DNA of 7,448 nt, taken from the NCBI GenBank assembly GCA_035506215.1, contig DATJPW010000369.1:1-7448 (forward strand), written 5' to 3'. How positions within the stretch are numbered: the stretch's first letter is position 1; every line of letters begins with the position of its first letter. A model generated the notes under the pieces. The model saw nothing but the letters and a program-made list of their open reading frames with translations, did not search any database and was not told where the DNA came from. Shown piece after piece: positions 6,644-7,448 of this stretch. The stretch comes from DATJPW01 sp035506215 (lineage in GTDB: Bacteria; Desulfobacterota; Desulfomonilia; Desulfomonilales; Desulfomonilaceae). The position numbers were made by a program, and so were the translations under genes.

Positions 6644-6669
6644 CTATTTCTCCCTTTGAACCAGGACCC

Positions 6670-7448
6670 TCAATCTTGCTCCAGCATTTCAGCCATAAGC
6701 TCGACTGTGTGCTGTACGCGGACGGGGTCTCCCTGCTTGTCGAAGCCGCCCTTGATCTGCATGACGCATCCAGGGCAGTCCACGGCGACGACAGAGGCTC
6801 CGGTGTCCTTGATGTTCTTTAGCTTTTTCTCCAGGATAGGCGCGGAAATCTCCGGCAACTTAAGAGAGTAGGACCCGCCCATTCCACAGCAGATGTCGGA
6901 TTCGAACATCTCGACGACCTCATAGCCGCCTTTTCTCAAGAGCTCACGCGGCTCCTCGAAGACGTTCAGGGTTCTCTTCAGATGGCAGGAATCATGGTAG
7001 GTCAGTTTCGTGATCTGCCGGGCCTCTTTAAACTCAAGGCGCCCCTCGTCCACGAGCTTCTTTACGAACGACGAAAAATCCATCGTCTTCGCGGACAACT
7101 CCTTTGCCTTGTCCACCCATTCAACTTGTCCCAGACTTTCGAAGGTGCTCAGGAACTCGTGTTTCAGGGCTGCGGTGCAGGTTGGGCAGGCCGATATTAC
7201 ATACTCGACTTTGGTCTCCAGGAGGGCCTCGATGTTGTCGATGGCATTCTGTGCGGCCACTTCATAGGCTCCATTGTATCGCGCGGGCGCTCCGCAGCAG
7301 GTCTGCGCGTCGGGGAAGACAATCTCGATTCCTGCCTTGTTGAAGATCTTCACCAGCTCCTCGCCCATGCCGGGGTAAGCAAAATCTATGAGGCACCCGG
7401 AATAAAATGCGACCTTTTCCGTTGATTCAGGCTGATCTATCTGCTTTA
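6670..7448 (-). CDS. Iron-sulfur oxidoreductase subunit with two CCG domains (GlcF/LutA/HdrD type), C-terminal part
   Basis: The - strand frame is open from the window edge to TGA 6672-6670, giving 258 residues; the N-terminus, where GlcF-like proteins carry 4Fe-4S ferredoxin motifs, is outside. Two cysteine-rich CCG domains are complete. The first has YSGC (local 15-18), CCGAP (50-54) and CPTC (87-90). The second has HDSCH (151-155), CCGMGG (186-191) and CPGC (224-227). Each CX(n)CCG...CXXC set can bind an iron-sulfur cluster, as in heterodisulfide reductase subunits. Family members pass electrons from FAD-linked dehydrogenases (glycolate, lactate and similar hydroxyacids, or acyl-CoA-linked electron transfer) to quinones or thiols. 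The first Met inside the window (7368) is internal, since KVAFYSGCLIDFAYPG upstream of it is part of the first CCG domain. A CoA-transferase start follows 26 bases downstream, suggesting an organic-acid oxidation operon. Confidence 0.9.
   Translation of the reverse strand, partial: KQIDQPESTEKVAFYSGCLIDFAYPGMGEELVKIFNKAGIEIVFPDAQTCCGAPARYNGAYEVAAQNAIDNIEALLETKVEYVISACPTCTAALKHEFLSTFESLGQVEWVDKAKELSAKTMDFSSFVKKLVDEGRLEFKEARQITKLTYHDSCHLKRTLNVFEEPRELLRKGGYEVVEMFESDICCGMGGSYSLKLPEISAPILEKKLKNIKDTGASVVAVDCPGCVMQIKGGFDKQGDPVRVQHTVELMAEMLEQD

Noticed and set aside
6982..7425. 147-codon + strand frame opposite the iron-sulfur gene
   Set aside because: The - strand carries two complete CCG cysteine motifs; the + strand frame is its shadow.

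Overview
The window looks like a bacterial chromosome, most likely from an anaerobic deltaproteobacterium (Desulfobacterota/Syntrophobacter-like). This is an inference. It rests on a CCG-domain iron-sulfur oxidoreductase next to a family I CoA-transferase start, a well-formed sigma-54 promoter, a remnant of a sigma-54 activator, and moderate-to-high GC. No rRNA, tRNA, CRISPR or intact insertion sequence was seen.

Region 1 (1-5321, + strand) is a tightly packed transport operon. It holds the C-terminus of an HlyD/MdtN-type membrane fusion protein, an MdtO-like FUSC inner-membrane protein (ATGA overlap), an 838-residue fused ABC exporter (9-base gap), and a 173-residue cyclic-nucleotide-binding-fold protein (26-base overlap). 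The first two form an efflux pair of the MdtNO/AaeAB kind. The last two look like an ATP-driven exporter with a small sensor partner. The ABC protein is the most unusual item. Between its Q-loop and its true signature motif lie about 250 extra residues that read as two degenerate repeats of the Q-loop/helical/signature module. The partner protein lacks a DNA-binding domain and has Ala in place of the Glu that normally contacts the cyclic-nucleotide ribose.

Region 2 (5322-6484) is gene-poor. It has about 490 bases with no convincing gene, then a near-consensus sigma-54 promoter driving a 51-residue lipoprotein, a perfect 14-bp hairpin, and a 55-residue single-span membrane protein with a good ribosome binding site.

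Region 3 (6485-6643) is a scar. A + strand fragment of an NtrC-type AAA+ activator, including its GAFTGA-type loop, abuts a - strand start of a CoA-transferase that is cut off after 28 codons. A small palindrome sits exactly at the join.

Region 4 (6670-7448, - strand) is the C-terminal 258 residues of a two-CCG-domain iron-sulfur protein (GlcF/LutA/HdrD type). Its gene continues beyond the window, and the broken CoA-transferase gene followed it in the same operon.
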